16,242 nt of DNA from Bacillota bacterium (GTDB taxonomy: Bacteria > Bacillota_I > Bacilli_A > RFN20 > CAG-826): NCBI GenBank assembly GCA_023396795.1, contig JAEWUY010000120.1:1-16242 (forward strand), written 5' to 3'. The notes under the pieces are model-generated. The model did not search any database, was not told the origin of the DNA, and saw only the letters and a program-made list of their open reading frames with translations. Every line of letters begins with the position of its first letter. Position 1 is the stretch's first letter. The translations under genes and the position numbers were made by a program. Of this stretch, positions 6,348-13,678 are shown one piece after another.

Positions 6348-7388
6348 CTACTTTCTTACAAATTGCTTTAAAAAGCGGATATCATTTTGATAAAAGCGAC
6401 GAATATCATCAACTTTATAACGAAGCATCGCTACTCTTTCAATACCGATGCCAAAGGCAAATCCTGAATAGATTTCTGGATCGTAGCCAGACATCTTTAA
6501 GACGTTAGGATGAACCATGCCGGCACCAAGAATTTCAATATAGCCTGTATCTTTACAAGTCGGGCATCCTTTGCCCCCACATTCAGCACAAGAAACTTGG
6601 ACTTCGACGGATGGTTCCGTAAATGGAAAATACGAGCTAACTAGACGTATTTCTCGTTTTGGACCAAACATTTTTTTAATAAATAAATCTAACGTCGCTT
6701 TTAGATGACCGAGATTAATGTTTTTGCCCACTAAAAGGCCCTCAATTTGTCCAAATTGATGTGAATGGGTCATATCGTCATTATCGCGACGATAACATTT
6801 TCCTGGGCAAACAACTTTAATTGTTTCGCCTTTTTTCTCTTCCATGGCTCGTGCTTGAGCCGGAGAAGTGTGTGTTCTTAATAAAAGGTTCTCGCTAATA
6901 TAAAAGGAATCCTGCATATCACGAGATGGGTGATTTTTAGGAATGTTCATTAATTCGAAATTATAATGATCTGTTTCGACATCTCGTCCTTCTTTTACTT
7001 CGTAACCCATGTTAATGAATATGTCTAAAATCTCATCACGAATTAGATAAAAAGGATTTGTGCCTCCCGCGTTTTGATTAATTCCTGGCAAAGAAATATC
7101 AATTTGCTCACTAGCTAAACGAGCTTCGATTTCGGCATCAGCAAAAGCTTGCATCTTTGCATCATATGCTACATTTAATTCTTGCCGTACACTATTAATT
7201 TTTTGACCGAAGGTTGCTTTGTCCGGTCCATCAAAATTTTTAATTAATGCCATCATATTATTGATTTCCGCTTTTTTTGCTAAGTGGACGTTTCGAACTT
7301 CCACTAAAGCATTTTTATTTTCGGCTTGTTTAATAGCATCAAGGATTTGTAAACGTAACTGTTCAAGCTTGGCGATGATTTGTTCCAT
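6348..7388 (-). CDS. pheS: Phenylalanyl-tRNA synthetase alpha subunit
   Basis: PheS is the class II catalytic subunit of PheRS, which activates Phe and attaches it to tRNA-Phe. Of 346 residues, about 1-95 form the N-terminal helical coiled coil that grips the tRNA. The catalytic domain shows LLRTHTSPAQARAM (about 169-182), motif 2 as CYRRDNDDMTHSHQFGQIEG (198-217) and motif 3 as FGIGIERVAMLRY (about 312-324). A four-cysteine element C267-x2-C270-x4-C275-x2-C278 lies just before GAGMVHP, as in many Firmicutes PheS. The ATG has a perfect AGGAGG (7396-7401) 7 nt upstream. A tRNA-responsive T-box leader precedes the gene, so transcription should rise when uncharged tRNA-Phe accumulates. Confidence 0.98.
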   Translation of the reverse strand: MEQIIAKLEQLRLQILDAIKQAENKNALVEVRNVHLAKKAEINNMMALIKNFDGPDKATFGQKINSVRQELNVAYDAKMQAFADAEIEARLASEQIDISLPGINQNAGGTNPFYLIRDEILDIFINMGYEVKEGRDVETDHYNFELMNIPKNHPSRDMQDSFYISENLLLRTHTSPAQARAMEEKKGETIKVVCPGKCYRRDNDDMTHSHQFGQIEGLLVGKNINLGHLKATLDLFIKKMFGPKREIRLVSSYFPFTEPSVEVQVSCAECGGKGCPTCKDTGYIEILGAGMVHPNVLKMSGYDPEIYSGFAFGIGIERVAMLRYKVDDIRRFYQNDIRFLKQFVRK

Positions 7389-7401
7389 AGCTCGTCCTCC
7401 T

Positions 7402-7438
7402 AAAAAAATAATGACACACTAGGAACGAATTTCTCCGT
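7402..7438 (-). terminator. Regulated terminator of the pheS T-box
   Basis: Downstream of the T-box core, CACGGAG can pair with TTCC and GTGTG through a bulged helix, followed by ATTA and seven T (7402-7408). The helix is imperfect by eye, as expected for a structure that must compete with the antiterminator; the exact stem limits are uncertain. Confidence 0.6.
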
Positions 7439-7605
7439 GGTGCCATCCTTCTTCGCGGCTTTTGCCGCGCACTAGATCTTAACGCGATTAACGGGATGAT
7501 ATCCATACTCCGAGGTGAATTCGCCAAGATTACTATAAACGGGTCACACTTTTCCGTTCTCCCTGACTAGCAAAGACTAAGGCTACTATTTCTCATCAAC
7601 GTACG
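7402..7605 (-). promoter_or_regulatory. T-box leader (Phe, UUC specifier) of pheS-pheT
   Basis: The 5' UTR of pheS has the layout of a T-box riboswitch. Reading the minus strand: a Stem I start with GATGAGAAATAGTAG (K-turn-like GA tract); a distal arm with AGGGAGAACGG and a pairing CCCGTT; the specifier context GAA-TTC-ACC (TTC at 7517-7519); a perfect stem CGCGGC/GCCGCG with AAAA loop (7454-7469, Stem III position); the T-box core GGATGGCACCACGG (7435-7448, consensus GGGTGGNACCGCG); then a run of seven T (7402-7408) before the AGGAGG of pheS. Terminator and antiterminator would be alternative folds of 7405-7448. The specifier codon UUC = Phe agrees with the regulated gene. The base after UGG is C, which is unexpected for tRNA-Phe. 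Confidence 0.93.
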
Positions 7606-7609
7606 AGTT

Positions 7610-7638
7610 ATTATAACATAATGTTAAATTGGTGACTA
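7610..7638 (-). promoter_or_regulatory. Putative sigma-A promoter of the pheS operon
   Basis: On the minus strand TAGTCA (7633-7638, 4/6 to TTGACA), a 17-nt spacer and a perfect TATAAT (7610-7615) precede the T-box Stem I. The predicted start near 7603 gives a leader of about 215 nt, a normal length for a T-box transcript. Confidence 0.75.
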
Positions 7639-7680
7639 TCTTTTATCAAGACGTTATTTGCTTATAAAGCAAGATAGCAT

Positions 7681-8412
7681 CTACTTTTTACTATTAATCT
7701 CGTATAAAACAATGCCAGCAGCAACGGCGACATTTAACGATTCAATGCCCTTAATGGCGATTTTAACCTTTTTATCAGCGATATTTAAAATTTCATCATT
7801 TATACCTCGTGATTCATTGCCTAAGACAACAATGTGCTTTGTGGCGAAGGACTCTTCTAATATGGACTTACTATCACGTAACGAGGTAGCCACTACTTGA
7901 TAGCCTTTCTTTTGAAGATTCTTCAAAATCTCGATACCACCAACGACAATATTTAAAGCCAATAAGGCACCCTGAGAAGCATTTATGGCGCGATCGTTAT
8001 AAGGTGAAACACTTTGCGAAGAAATAATAACGTCCAAGTAGCCAAAGGCTAGGGCTGTTCTTAAAATTGTTCCCAGGTTGCCGGGATCGCTAATATCATC
8101 AAGAAACAAAACTTTATTTGTCTCAATCGAATGAGGCTTTTTCATTTTACAAACGGCAACAACACCTTGCGGAGATTTTGTGGCTGATAATTTATCAATA
8201 ATTTCGTCGCTAACTAAATATTGATCAACGTCCAAATTAGGGATTTCTTTGTTCGCAAATACAGCTTTAAGAGCTTTATGTTCCACCGCCATATTCAAAA
8301 GATGAAAGCCTTCGACGAGAAATAAACCACTTTCTTTTTGATATTTTGACATTTTTAATTTGGCGGCTTCGACGACATGATGGTTAGTTTTTGAAGCAAT
8401 ACGGTAAATCAT
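7681..8412 (-). CDS. SpoU/TrmH-family RNA 2'-O-ribose methyltransferase
   Basis: This is a SPOUT-class enzyme that transfers methyl from S-adenosylmethionine to a ribose 2'-OH in rRNA or tRNA. All three SpoU motifs are present in 243 residues: motif 1 DDISDPGNLGTILRTALAFG (105-124), motif 2 VVLGNESRGI (195-204) and motif 3 KIAIKGIESLNVAVAAGIVL (217-236), which form the knotted SAM site. The N-terminal about 90 residues, with YQKESGLFLVEGFHLL, match the L30e-like substrate-binding domain of the RlmB/YsgA type. The exact target nucleotide cannot be told from sequence. The start codon overlaps the stop of the preceding protease gene (ATGA, 8409-8412) and has AAGGAG 7 nt upstream (8420-8425). No good terminator follows before the pheS promoter. 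Confidence 0.93.
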   Translation of the reverse strand: MIYRIASKTNHHVVEAAKLKMSKYQKESGLFLVEGFHLLNMAVEHKALKAVFANKEIPNLDVDQYLVSDEIIDKLSATKSPQGVVAVCKMKKPHSIETNKVLFLDDISDPGNLGTILRTALAFGYLDVIISSQSVSPYNDRAINASQGALLALNIVVGGIEILKNLQKKGYQVVATSLRDSKSILEESFATKHIVVLGNESRGINDEILNIADKKVKIAIKGIESLNVAVAAGIVLYEINSKK

Positions 8413-9059
8413 GCGAATTCTCCTTTTTTGAGTTTATTTACAAAAGTTTTATAGTTAGGGCAATATTTATATAATTCTTGGTAAAACCTTGGACCATGAT
8501 CAAAATAACGATCATGAGCAAGTTCATGAATAACAATTGCATCAATGATGTCAGGGTGAAAATGAATGAGGCGAATTTGAAAAGATAAAGCATGGGTTTT
8601 TCGAGAATTTGTGCCAAAGCGTGTTTTCATATGACGAACTTTTATGTCGTATGGCTGTCGAATTTTCATTACTTTTTCAAAGTAGCGCACACGCTGTGTC
8701 AAGTATTCCTTGGCATAAATTCGTAACTTCTTGTCTAAATCTTTTTCGTCTTTAAAATATAGCGCCTCGCCTAAAAGAAACGTATTTTTGAGGGCCTGAT
8801 TATTATGAAGTTCGACTAATTGACCAAGCAAAAACATCTTACCGTTTTCATAAGGTGTGGTTTTCTTAGCGTCTTTGGCTAATAAACGTTCATAAAAGCG
8901 TTCAAGATAATCAAAAATTACTTTTTGTGAAGTGTTTTTAGGAGCGCTGACAAAGAAAGTTCCATCACGATAACGAAAAATAATGTTTTTGATGCGTTTA
9001 ACTGTAACCACCACTTTGTGATTATTATCGCTTCGCTGATAAGCTAGTTCATAGACCAT
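8409..9059 (-). CDS. YgjP-type (DUF45/M48-like) zinc metalloprotease
   Basis: The 216-residue protein belongs to the YgjP/DUF45 family of gluzincin-like putative metalloproteases, whose substrates are unknown in most bacteria. The zinc motif is H178-E179-L-A-H182 with a third His at 188 (YFDHGPRFYQELYKYCPNY). The preceding stretch RFGTNSRKTHALSFQIRLI (about 147-165) is the family's usual R-x-G-S segment, and the N-terminus (VKRIKNIIFRYRDGTFFVSAP) is the typical beta-rich start. No signal peptide or membrane segment is visible, so the protein is probably cytoplasmic. The start codon at 9059 has no Shine-Dalgarno and lies only 6 nt after a -10-like TATACT, suggesting a leaderless message. It is co-transcribed with the methyltransferase through a 4-nt overlap. 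Confidence 0.88.
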   Translation of the reverse strand: MVYELAYQRSDNNHKVVVTVKRIKNIIFRYRDGTFFVSAPKNTSQKVIFDYLERFYERLLAKDAKKTTPYENGKMFLLGQLVELHNNQALKNTFLLGEALYFKDEKDLDKKLRIYAKEYLTQRVRYFEKVMKIRQPYDIKVRHMKTRFGTNSRKTHALSFQIRLIHFHPDIIDAIVIHELAHDRYFDHGPRFYQELYKYCPNYKTFVNKLKKGEFA

Positions 9060-9065
9060 GATATA

Positions 9066-9093
9066 AGTATAATCGCTTAGCAGCGACTTACAA
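9066..9093 (-). promoter_or_regulatory. Putative promoter of the protease-methyltransferase unit
   Basis: On the minus strand TTGTAA (9088-9093, 4/6) and TATACT (9066-9071, 5/6) are 16 nt apart. Only 6 nt separate the -10 box from the ATG at 9059, which puts the expected transcription start at or next to the start codon. The spacer contains the inverted repeat TCGCT-TAGC-AGCGA (9073-9086). The boxes are not strong matches. Confidence 0.5.
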
Positions 9094-9128
9094 AGTCAAA
9101 AAGAATCATAAACTACGCTTTTTCTTTG

Positions 9129-9157
9129 TTGTTAACTATCTGCGATAATTATACAAT
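9129..9157 (+). promoter_or_regulatory. Putative promoter of the DUF523 gene
   Basis: TTGTTA (9129-9134, 4/6) and TACAAT (9152-9157, 5/6) are 17 nt apart. The expected start, near 9164, is only 2-3 nt before the ATG at 9166, and no Shine-Dalgarno lies in front of that ATG, so this too looks leaderless. Confidence 0.5.
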
Positions 9158-9165
9158 TATGAAGT

Positions 9166-9627
9166 ATGAAAAAAGTCCTTATTAGTGCTTGCTTAATTGG
9201 CGACAAAGTTCGTTACGACGGCAAGAACAATTTGATACCCAATATCGATGTCTTAATGGAGTATTTTGAACTTGTTCCCTTCTGCCCGGAAGTTGAAGGT
9301 GGTTTGCCTATTCCCCGCAAGCCCAGCGAAATTCGCCACACTCATGTTTATAATATCGAAGGAAATGATGTCACCAAAAACTTCGTGATTGGGGCCCAAA
9401 AAGCTCTTAATATTTGTAAATATCTTGATATCAAGCTCGCCATTTTAAAAGAAGACTCGCCTTCTTGTGGCGTTACGAAAATTCATAGTGGCCTTTTTGA
9501 TGGCCGTAAAAAAGACGGCCAAGGCGTGACTACTACTTTACTCAAGCGTCATGGTATTGAGGTCATCAGTGAAAAAGATGTACCAGCCTTACTGGAAAAA
9601 TTACAAAACAAAAAGGATGTCAGCTAA
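9166..9627 (+). CDS. DUF523 / TudS-like (thiouracil desulfurase family) protein
   Basis: This 153-residue protein is a full-length DUF523 member. Visible family motifs are SACLIGDKVRYDG (7-19), PFCPEVEGGLPIPRKPSEI (38-56) and LKEDSPSCGVTKIHSGLFDG (94-113), then GQGVTTTLL. Cysteines 9, 40 and 101 lie in the three conserved motifs, matching the three ligands of a [4Fe-4S] cluster reported for TudS, which removes sulfur from thiouracil; C84 is outside them. Whether this copy acts on thiouracil or another thiolated base is unknown. It is the only complete plus-strand gene, divergent from the protease operon, and has no Shine-Dalgarno. A bidirectional terminator overlaps its stop codon. Confidence 0.92.
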   Translation: MKKVLISACLIGDKVRYDGKNNLIPNIDVLMEYFELVPFCPEVEGGLPIPRKPSEIRHTHVYNIEGNDVTKNFVIGAQKALNICKYLDIKLAILKEDSPSCGVTKIHSGLFDGRKKDGQGVTTTLLKRHGIEVISEKDVPALLEKLQNKKDVS

Positions 9628-9650
9628 TAACTGGCATCCTTTGTTTTTTT
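9605..9650. terminator. Bidirectional rho-independent terminator between DUF523 and the M42 gene
   Basis: GGATGTCAG (9615-9623) pairs with CTGGCATCC (9631-9639) over 9 bp with one G-U pair and a 7-nt loop. On the plus strand a T-rich tract (9640-9650) follows, ending the DUF523 transcript whose TAA (9625-9627) is in the loop. On the minus strand TTTTTGTTTT (complement of 9605-9614) follows, ending the glgB-glgP-dUTPase-M42 operon. It serves two convergent genes. Confidence 0.93.
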
Positions 9651-9660
9651 AGATAATAAA

Positions 9661-10749
9661 CTATTGATATTTGGTTGCTTTAATCGCTTCTAATGTTTCC
9701 TTATCAAGAGCTTTGACAACTTCGGTTAGAAGTTTGACAGCTTCTAAATAGTCATCGTAATTAATTAATGAGACATGGCTATGGAAATAACGACAAGGGA
9801 TTGAAATTGTCATCGTAACGACTCCGTCGTATTGCTTATGAATTTCGCCTGAATCAGTGCCTCCAGCTGTCATTAAATCAAAAGTGTAACGAATGCCTTT
9901 TTCTTTGGCGACTTTTTCGACAAAATCAAATAAACCACGATGAGCAATGACTGATCCATCCATTATTGACAGAGCAACACCCGCTCCGAGTTTAGTTGGA
10001 TGATTAGGAGCCCCAGGAAGGTCATAAGACATCGTCACATCTAAAGCAAAGGCTACATCAGGCTTAATATGATAAGCGGCTGTTCTCGCTCCGCGTAAGC
10101 CAACTTCTTCTTGGACGGTTCCTGCGGCAACAACGGTTGCTTTATGATCGACATCCTTCAAATTATTAAGAACTTCGATGGCTACGGCGGCTCCTAGACG
10201 GTCATCCCAAGCCTTACCGAGTAAAGTTTTGCCGTCGTTCATGACGCGGAAGGGAGTGTAAGGCGTAATCATATCGCCAACGCGAATCCCAAGTTTTTCG
10301 ACATCGCTTTTGGAAGTGACGCCAAGATCGATATACATATCTTTAATTTCCATGACTTTGTTACGCTGTTCAGCACTCATACCATGTGGGGGCTGGGCAC
10401 CGACAACGCCAAAAATTTTTTTACCTTCTGATGTTGTAATCCGAACCGTTTGGGCTAAGACCACATGTCCCCACCATCCGCCGATTGGATGAAAGCGAAT
10501 AAAGCCTGAATCTTCGATGCGATGGACTAAAAAGCCCACTTCATCAATATGACCAGAAAGCATAATCACGGGTTCGCCTTCTTGTCCTTGTTTATAAGCG
10601 ATGATTGATCCAAGATTATCGTATTCAATCCGATCGGCCACATCTTTAACATAATCTTTAAATAATTTTGCGGCGTCTTTTTCGCGTCCGGAAACACCTT
10701 CGACCTCACTCATTTTTTGCAAAAAACTTAATCTTTTTTCTTCTGTCAT
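9661..10749 (-). CDS. M42-family aminopeptidase (glutamyl aminopeptidase / FrvX-like)
   Basis: M42 enzymes are cytoplasmic dinuclear metallo-aminopeptidases that form large tetrahedral assemblies and trim short peptides. With the start used here the protein has 362 residues. Metal and catalytic residues are recognisable: SGHIDEVGF (His about 67), GKAWDDRLG (Asp about 182), QEEVG (Glu 214 base, Glu 215 ligand), FALDVT (Asp about 237) and RYFHS (His about 323). GGTDSG (about 296-301) is also typical. The reading frame opens at 10755 (MIM), but AGGAGG (10758-10763) is only 2 nt from that ATG and 8 nt from the ATG at 10749, so the latter is preferred. The ribosome site overlaps the dUTPase stop, giving coupled translation as the last gene of the glgB operon. 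Cellulase annotations common for this family would be wrong. Confidence 0.94.
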   Translation of the reverse strand: MTEEKRLSFLQKMSEVEGVSGREKDAAKLFKDYVKDVADRIEYDNLGSIIAYKQGQEGEPVIMLSGHIDEVGFLVHRIEDSGFIRFHPIGGWWGHVVLAQTVRITTSEGKKIFGVVGAQPPHGMSAEQRNKVMEIKDMYIDLGVTSKSDVEKLGIRVGDMITPYTPFRVMNDGKTLLGKAWDDRLGAAVAIEVLNNLKDVDHKATVVAAGTVQEEVGLRGARTAAYHIKPDVAFALDVTMSYDLPGAPNHPTKLGAGVALSIMDGSVIAHRGLFDFVEKVAKEKGIRYTFDLMTAGGTDSGEIHKQYDGVVTMTISIPCRYFHSHVSLINYDDYLEAVKLLTEVVKALDKETLEAIKATKYQ

Positions 10750-10762
10750 AATCATGACCTCC

Positions 10763-11254
10763 TTAATAATTCGTCTTTTGGCGTTGATAGTTTACGCCAA
10801 GTTTACTTTTATAAGCCAATATAACTTCCTCGACGCTAAAACCGAGGCTCGGAATTAGGTTTAAAAACAATTGGTAAGCATTAGTATAATGACTTATATC
10901 GTAGCTTTCAACAAGTTCAATCGTCGCTTTGTACACTAAATGAAACTGTCGCGTTAATGATAATGATGATTTAGTGATTTCATAGCTAGTTTTACTGACG
11001 TTTAGAGGTAGACCAAGCGAAAGCAAAAAGTGCATGCCATCCGCATACTCATCAAGGAGTTTTTCGCGGGGTGAAGGTCCTTTGTTTGACCAATATTTAA
11101 AACATCTCGTTTCATTGGCTAATTCACCAATTTCAACAATCAAAGCCATGAGGCGATCGTCCTTTGTTGATTCGTAACTTGTGCCGTGATTTTCAGCGAT
11201 GGTCGCGTCGAGTTCAGCTTGTAACTGATATAGTTCTTTTAATGCGATTTTCAT
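10763..11254 (-). CDS. Dimeric all-alpha dUTPase / dUTP diphosphatase family (dUTPase_2)
   Basis: This enzyme family hydrolyses dUTP (and dUDP) to dUMP and keeps uracil out of DNA. The 163-residue protein has the all-alpha NTP-pyrophosphatase layout. Motifs are LQAELDATI (11-19), VEIGELANETRCFKYWSNK (40-58) with E41xxE44, and LLDEYADGMHFLLSLGL (66-82) with E69xxD72, the Mg-binding acidic pairs. The C-terminus, LGFSVEEVILAYKSKLGVNYQRQKTNY, is the family tail; that stretch runs across the last 27 residues. The gene starts 3 nt after the glgP stop without a clear Shine-Dalgarno, so coupling is likely, and its stop overlaps the ribosome site of the M42 gene. Its presence in a glycogen operon has no obvious metabolic reason. 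Confidence 0.92.
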   Translation of the reverse strand: MKIALKELYQLQAELDATIAENHGTSYESTKDDRLMALIVEIGELANETRCFKYWSNKGPSPREKLLDEYADGMHFLLSLGLPLNVSKTSYEITKSSLSLTRQFHLVYKATIELVESYDISHYTNAYQLFLNLIPSLGFSVEEVILAYKSKLGVNYQRQKTNY

Positions 11255-11257
11255 AAG

Positions 11258-13666
11258 TTATACTTTCAACTTTTTGATGTGCCATATGTCTTTGACATAT
11301 TGTTCAATTGTTCGGTCGCTTGTGAAGAAACCGGAGTTAGCGATATTAATTATTTGCGAACGAGCCCAATTACGACGGTCAAGATAAAGCTTTTCAATTT
11401 GTTCTTGCGCTTCAATATAGGCTCCTAAGTCTTTAAGAATAAAGTAGACGTCTCCACGATGCATGATTTCATCAAAAATGAGTTGATACTTCTCGCTTTT
11501 GCCAAACGTCCAAGGGCCATTAAATAACGAATCCATAATCTTTTTAATGCGTTCATCAGATTGATATAAATCCCAAGGATTATAATCTCCGCGCTCATAA
11601 TGAGCTTCGACTTCTTCGGCTTTTAAACCAAAGATGACGCAATTATCAAGTCCAACATAGTCAGCAATTTCCACATTGGCACCATCGAGTGTGCCAAGAG
11701 TAATAGCTCCGTTCATCATAAATTTCATATTACCAGTTCCACTGGCTTCTTTTCCGGCCGTTGATATTTGTTCGCTGACATCAGTGGCAGGAATAATTTT
11801 TTCCGCCGATGAAACGCCGTAGTTTTCAACAAAAACAATTTGCATGAATTTGCTAACGTGAGGGTCACGATTAACAATGTCACTAACAGCGATAATTAAT
11901 TCAATAATCTTTTTAGCGTATTCATAACTTGGCGCAGCTTTAGCCCCGAAAACAAAGGTTCGTGGATAAAAAGTAAAGGAAGGATCGTCTTTTAGTCTTT
12001 GATATAAATACATAATGTGAAACAAGTTCATTAACTGACGCTTATAAGCGTGTAAACGCTTAATTTGAACATCAAATATGGAGTCAATATTCAAAACCAG
12101 ACCTTGCTTTTTCTTCATATACTCGGCAAAAGCAATTTTATTATTGGTTTTAATTTTGATAATGGCGTCTTGAACTTTTTTGTCGTCTTTATAAAGTTCA
12201 AAAGCTTTGATTAAGCTCATGTCCTTTTTCCAGGTCTCGCCAATTTTACTGGTAATTAGATTGGTAAGTTCAGGATTGGCGTACATGAGCCAGCGCCGAT
12301 GGGTAACACCGTTTGTCTTATTATTAAACTTCTCGGGATATAGTTCATAAAAATCATGGAACGTATCACGTTTTAAAATTTCTGTATGTAATTTGGCGAC
12401 ACCATTAACGGAATAAGAAGCGTGAATGGCCAAGTTTGTCATATGGATTTGACCATCTTTAATAATTTGCATCGTATAGCGGCGACCCATGTCGACATTT
12501 TTCTCCGCCATCTCAATATTGAAACGGCGATTGATTTCTTCGATAATCATGAAACAACGAGGCAATAGTCTTTGAACATATTGAATTGGCCATTTTTCTA
12601 AGGCTTCGGCCATCACTGTATGATTAGTGTAGGCAAAACATTTGCGGACTTGCGCCCAAGCTTCGTCCCATTCGTATTCATATTCGTCAATTAATAGGCG
12701 CATCATCTCAGGAATAGCTAGAATGGGATGCGTGTCATTGAGTTGGAAAACATGCGCATCTGCAAAATTATCAAGAGTGGCAAAACGCCGGAAATGCCCG
12801 CGCATCGCACTTTGTAAGCCAGCACTAACTAAGAAGTATTGCTGTCTAAGTCTTAAAATGCGCCCTTGTTCAGTCGAATCATCAGGATATAAACCATGGC
12901 ATAATTCCTTTAATGTAATTAAATACTCATCAAAATCCTGGTTTTTAGGAAGATTTTCCAAACTTGGTTCAGCCGACCAAAGACGTAAGGTATTGGCGAC
13001 ATTATTGCGATAGCCAACAAGGGAAACATCATAAGGCATGGCTTTGACAGATACCGCATTCGCAGTTCGAATGCCAAACTGTCCATTCTTCTTCATATAA
13101 GTTTCGGCATTACCGTAAAATTTTACTTCGACCGCGTGCTTAGGCTTACGAACTTCGAAGACATACCCATTTGTTAGCCAGTGATCAGGCATTTCGATTT
13201 GTTTACCATTGCGAATCGCCTGACGGAAAAAACCATATTCATAGCGAATGCAGTTGCCATGTCCCGGATAGCCAAGTGAGGCTAATGAGTCCATAAAGCA
13301 AGCCGCTAAACGGCCAAGACCACCATTGCCAAGCCCGGCATCATATTCTTGTTCTTCAAGTTCTTTGATATCGATGTCTAATTCTTTTAGACCTTGTTCG
13401 GCGATTTCATAAATTCCCATATTCATCATATTGCTATGAAGTAAACGACCGATTAAAAATTCCATCGAAAAGTAAATAAGCTGCTTTTCTTTATTCTTTA
13501 AAATGTATTCGCGCGTCTTACGCCAATGGTTACCGGCATAATCCCGAACTAATTCACCAAGAATGTCATAACGTTCGCTGATGTGTGAGTCTTTAATGTT
13601 TTTACCGTATTTTTCAGAAAGTCGCTTTGCGAATTCTTCTTTAAATTCTGTTTTGTTTTTAAACAT
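11258..13666 (-). CDS. glgP: Glycogen/starch (maltodextrin) phosphorylase
   Basis: GlgP uses phosphate and pyridoxal phosphate to cut alpha-1,4-glucans into glucose 1-phosphate. The 802-residue length is standard for the GT35 family. The N-terminal part shows YFSMEFLIGRLL (about 65-76), GLGNGGLGRLAACFMDSLA (about 111-129) and the glucan-site region around DTHPILAIPEM. The C-terminal part shows IKRLHAYKRQLMN (about 535-547), ENYGVSSAEKIIPATDVSEQ (614-633) and the PLP site EASGTGNMKFMMNGA (640-654), with the Schiff-base lysine at 648. The ATG has AAGGAG (13671-13676) 4 nt upstream and follows the glgB stop by 12 nt. It pairs with glgB for storage-glucan turnover; glgA and glgC are not in the window. 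No truncation is seen. Confidence 0.97.
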   Translation of the reverse strand: MFKNKTEFKEEFAKRLSEKYGKNIKDSHISERYDILGELVRDYAGNHWRKTREYILKNKEKQLIYFSMEFLIGRLLHSNMMNMGIYEIAEQGLKELDIDIKELEEQEYDAGLGNGGLGRLAACFMDSLASLGYPGHGNCIRYEYGFFRQAIRNGKQIEMPDHWLTNGYVFEVRKPKHAVEVKFYGNAETYMKKNGQFGIRTANAVSVKAMPYDVSLVGYRNNVANTLRLWSAEPSLENLPKNQDFDEYLITLKELCHGLYPDDSTEQGRILRLRQQYFLVSAGLQSAMRGHFRRFATLDNFADAHVFQLNDTHPILAIPEMMRLLIDEYEYEWDEAWAQVRKCFAYTNHTVMAEALEKWPIQYVQRLLPRCFMIIEEINRRFNIEMAEKNVDMGRRYTMQIIKDGQIHMTNLAIHASYSVNGVAKLHTEILKRDTFHDFYELYPEKFNNKTNGVTHRRWLMYANPELTNLITSKIGETWKKDMSLIKAFELYKDDKKVQDAIIKIKTNNKIAFAEYMKKKQGLVLNIDSIFDVQIKRLHAYKRQLMNLFHIMYLYQRLKDDPSFTFYPRTFVFGAKAAPSYEYAKKIIELIIAVSDIVNRDPHVSKFMQIVFVENYGVSSAEKIIPATDVSEQISTAGKEASGTGNMKFMMNGAITLGTLDGANVEIADYVGLDNCVIFGLKAEEVEAHYERGDYNPWDLYQSDERIKKIMDSLFNGPWTFGKSEKYQLIFDEIMHRGDVYFILKDLGAYIEAQEQIEKLYLDRRNWARSQIINIANSGFFTSDRTIEQYVKDIWHIKKLKV

Positions 13667-13678
13667 ATGTCTCCTTTT

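Noticed and set aside
10753..10755. ATG at 10755 as the M42 peptidase start.
   Set aside because: AGGAGG is 2 nt away, too close; the in-frame ATG at 10749 has 8-nt spacing.
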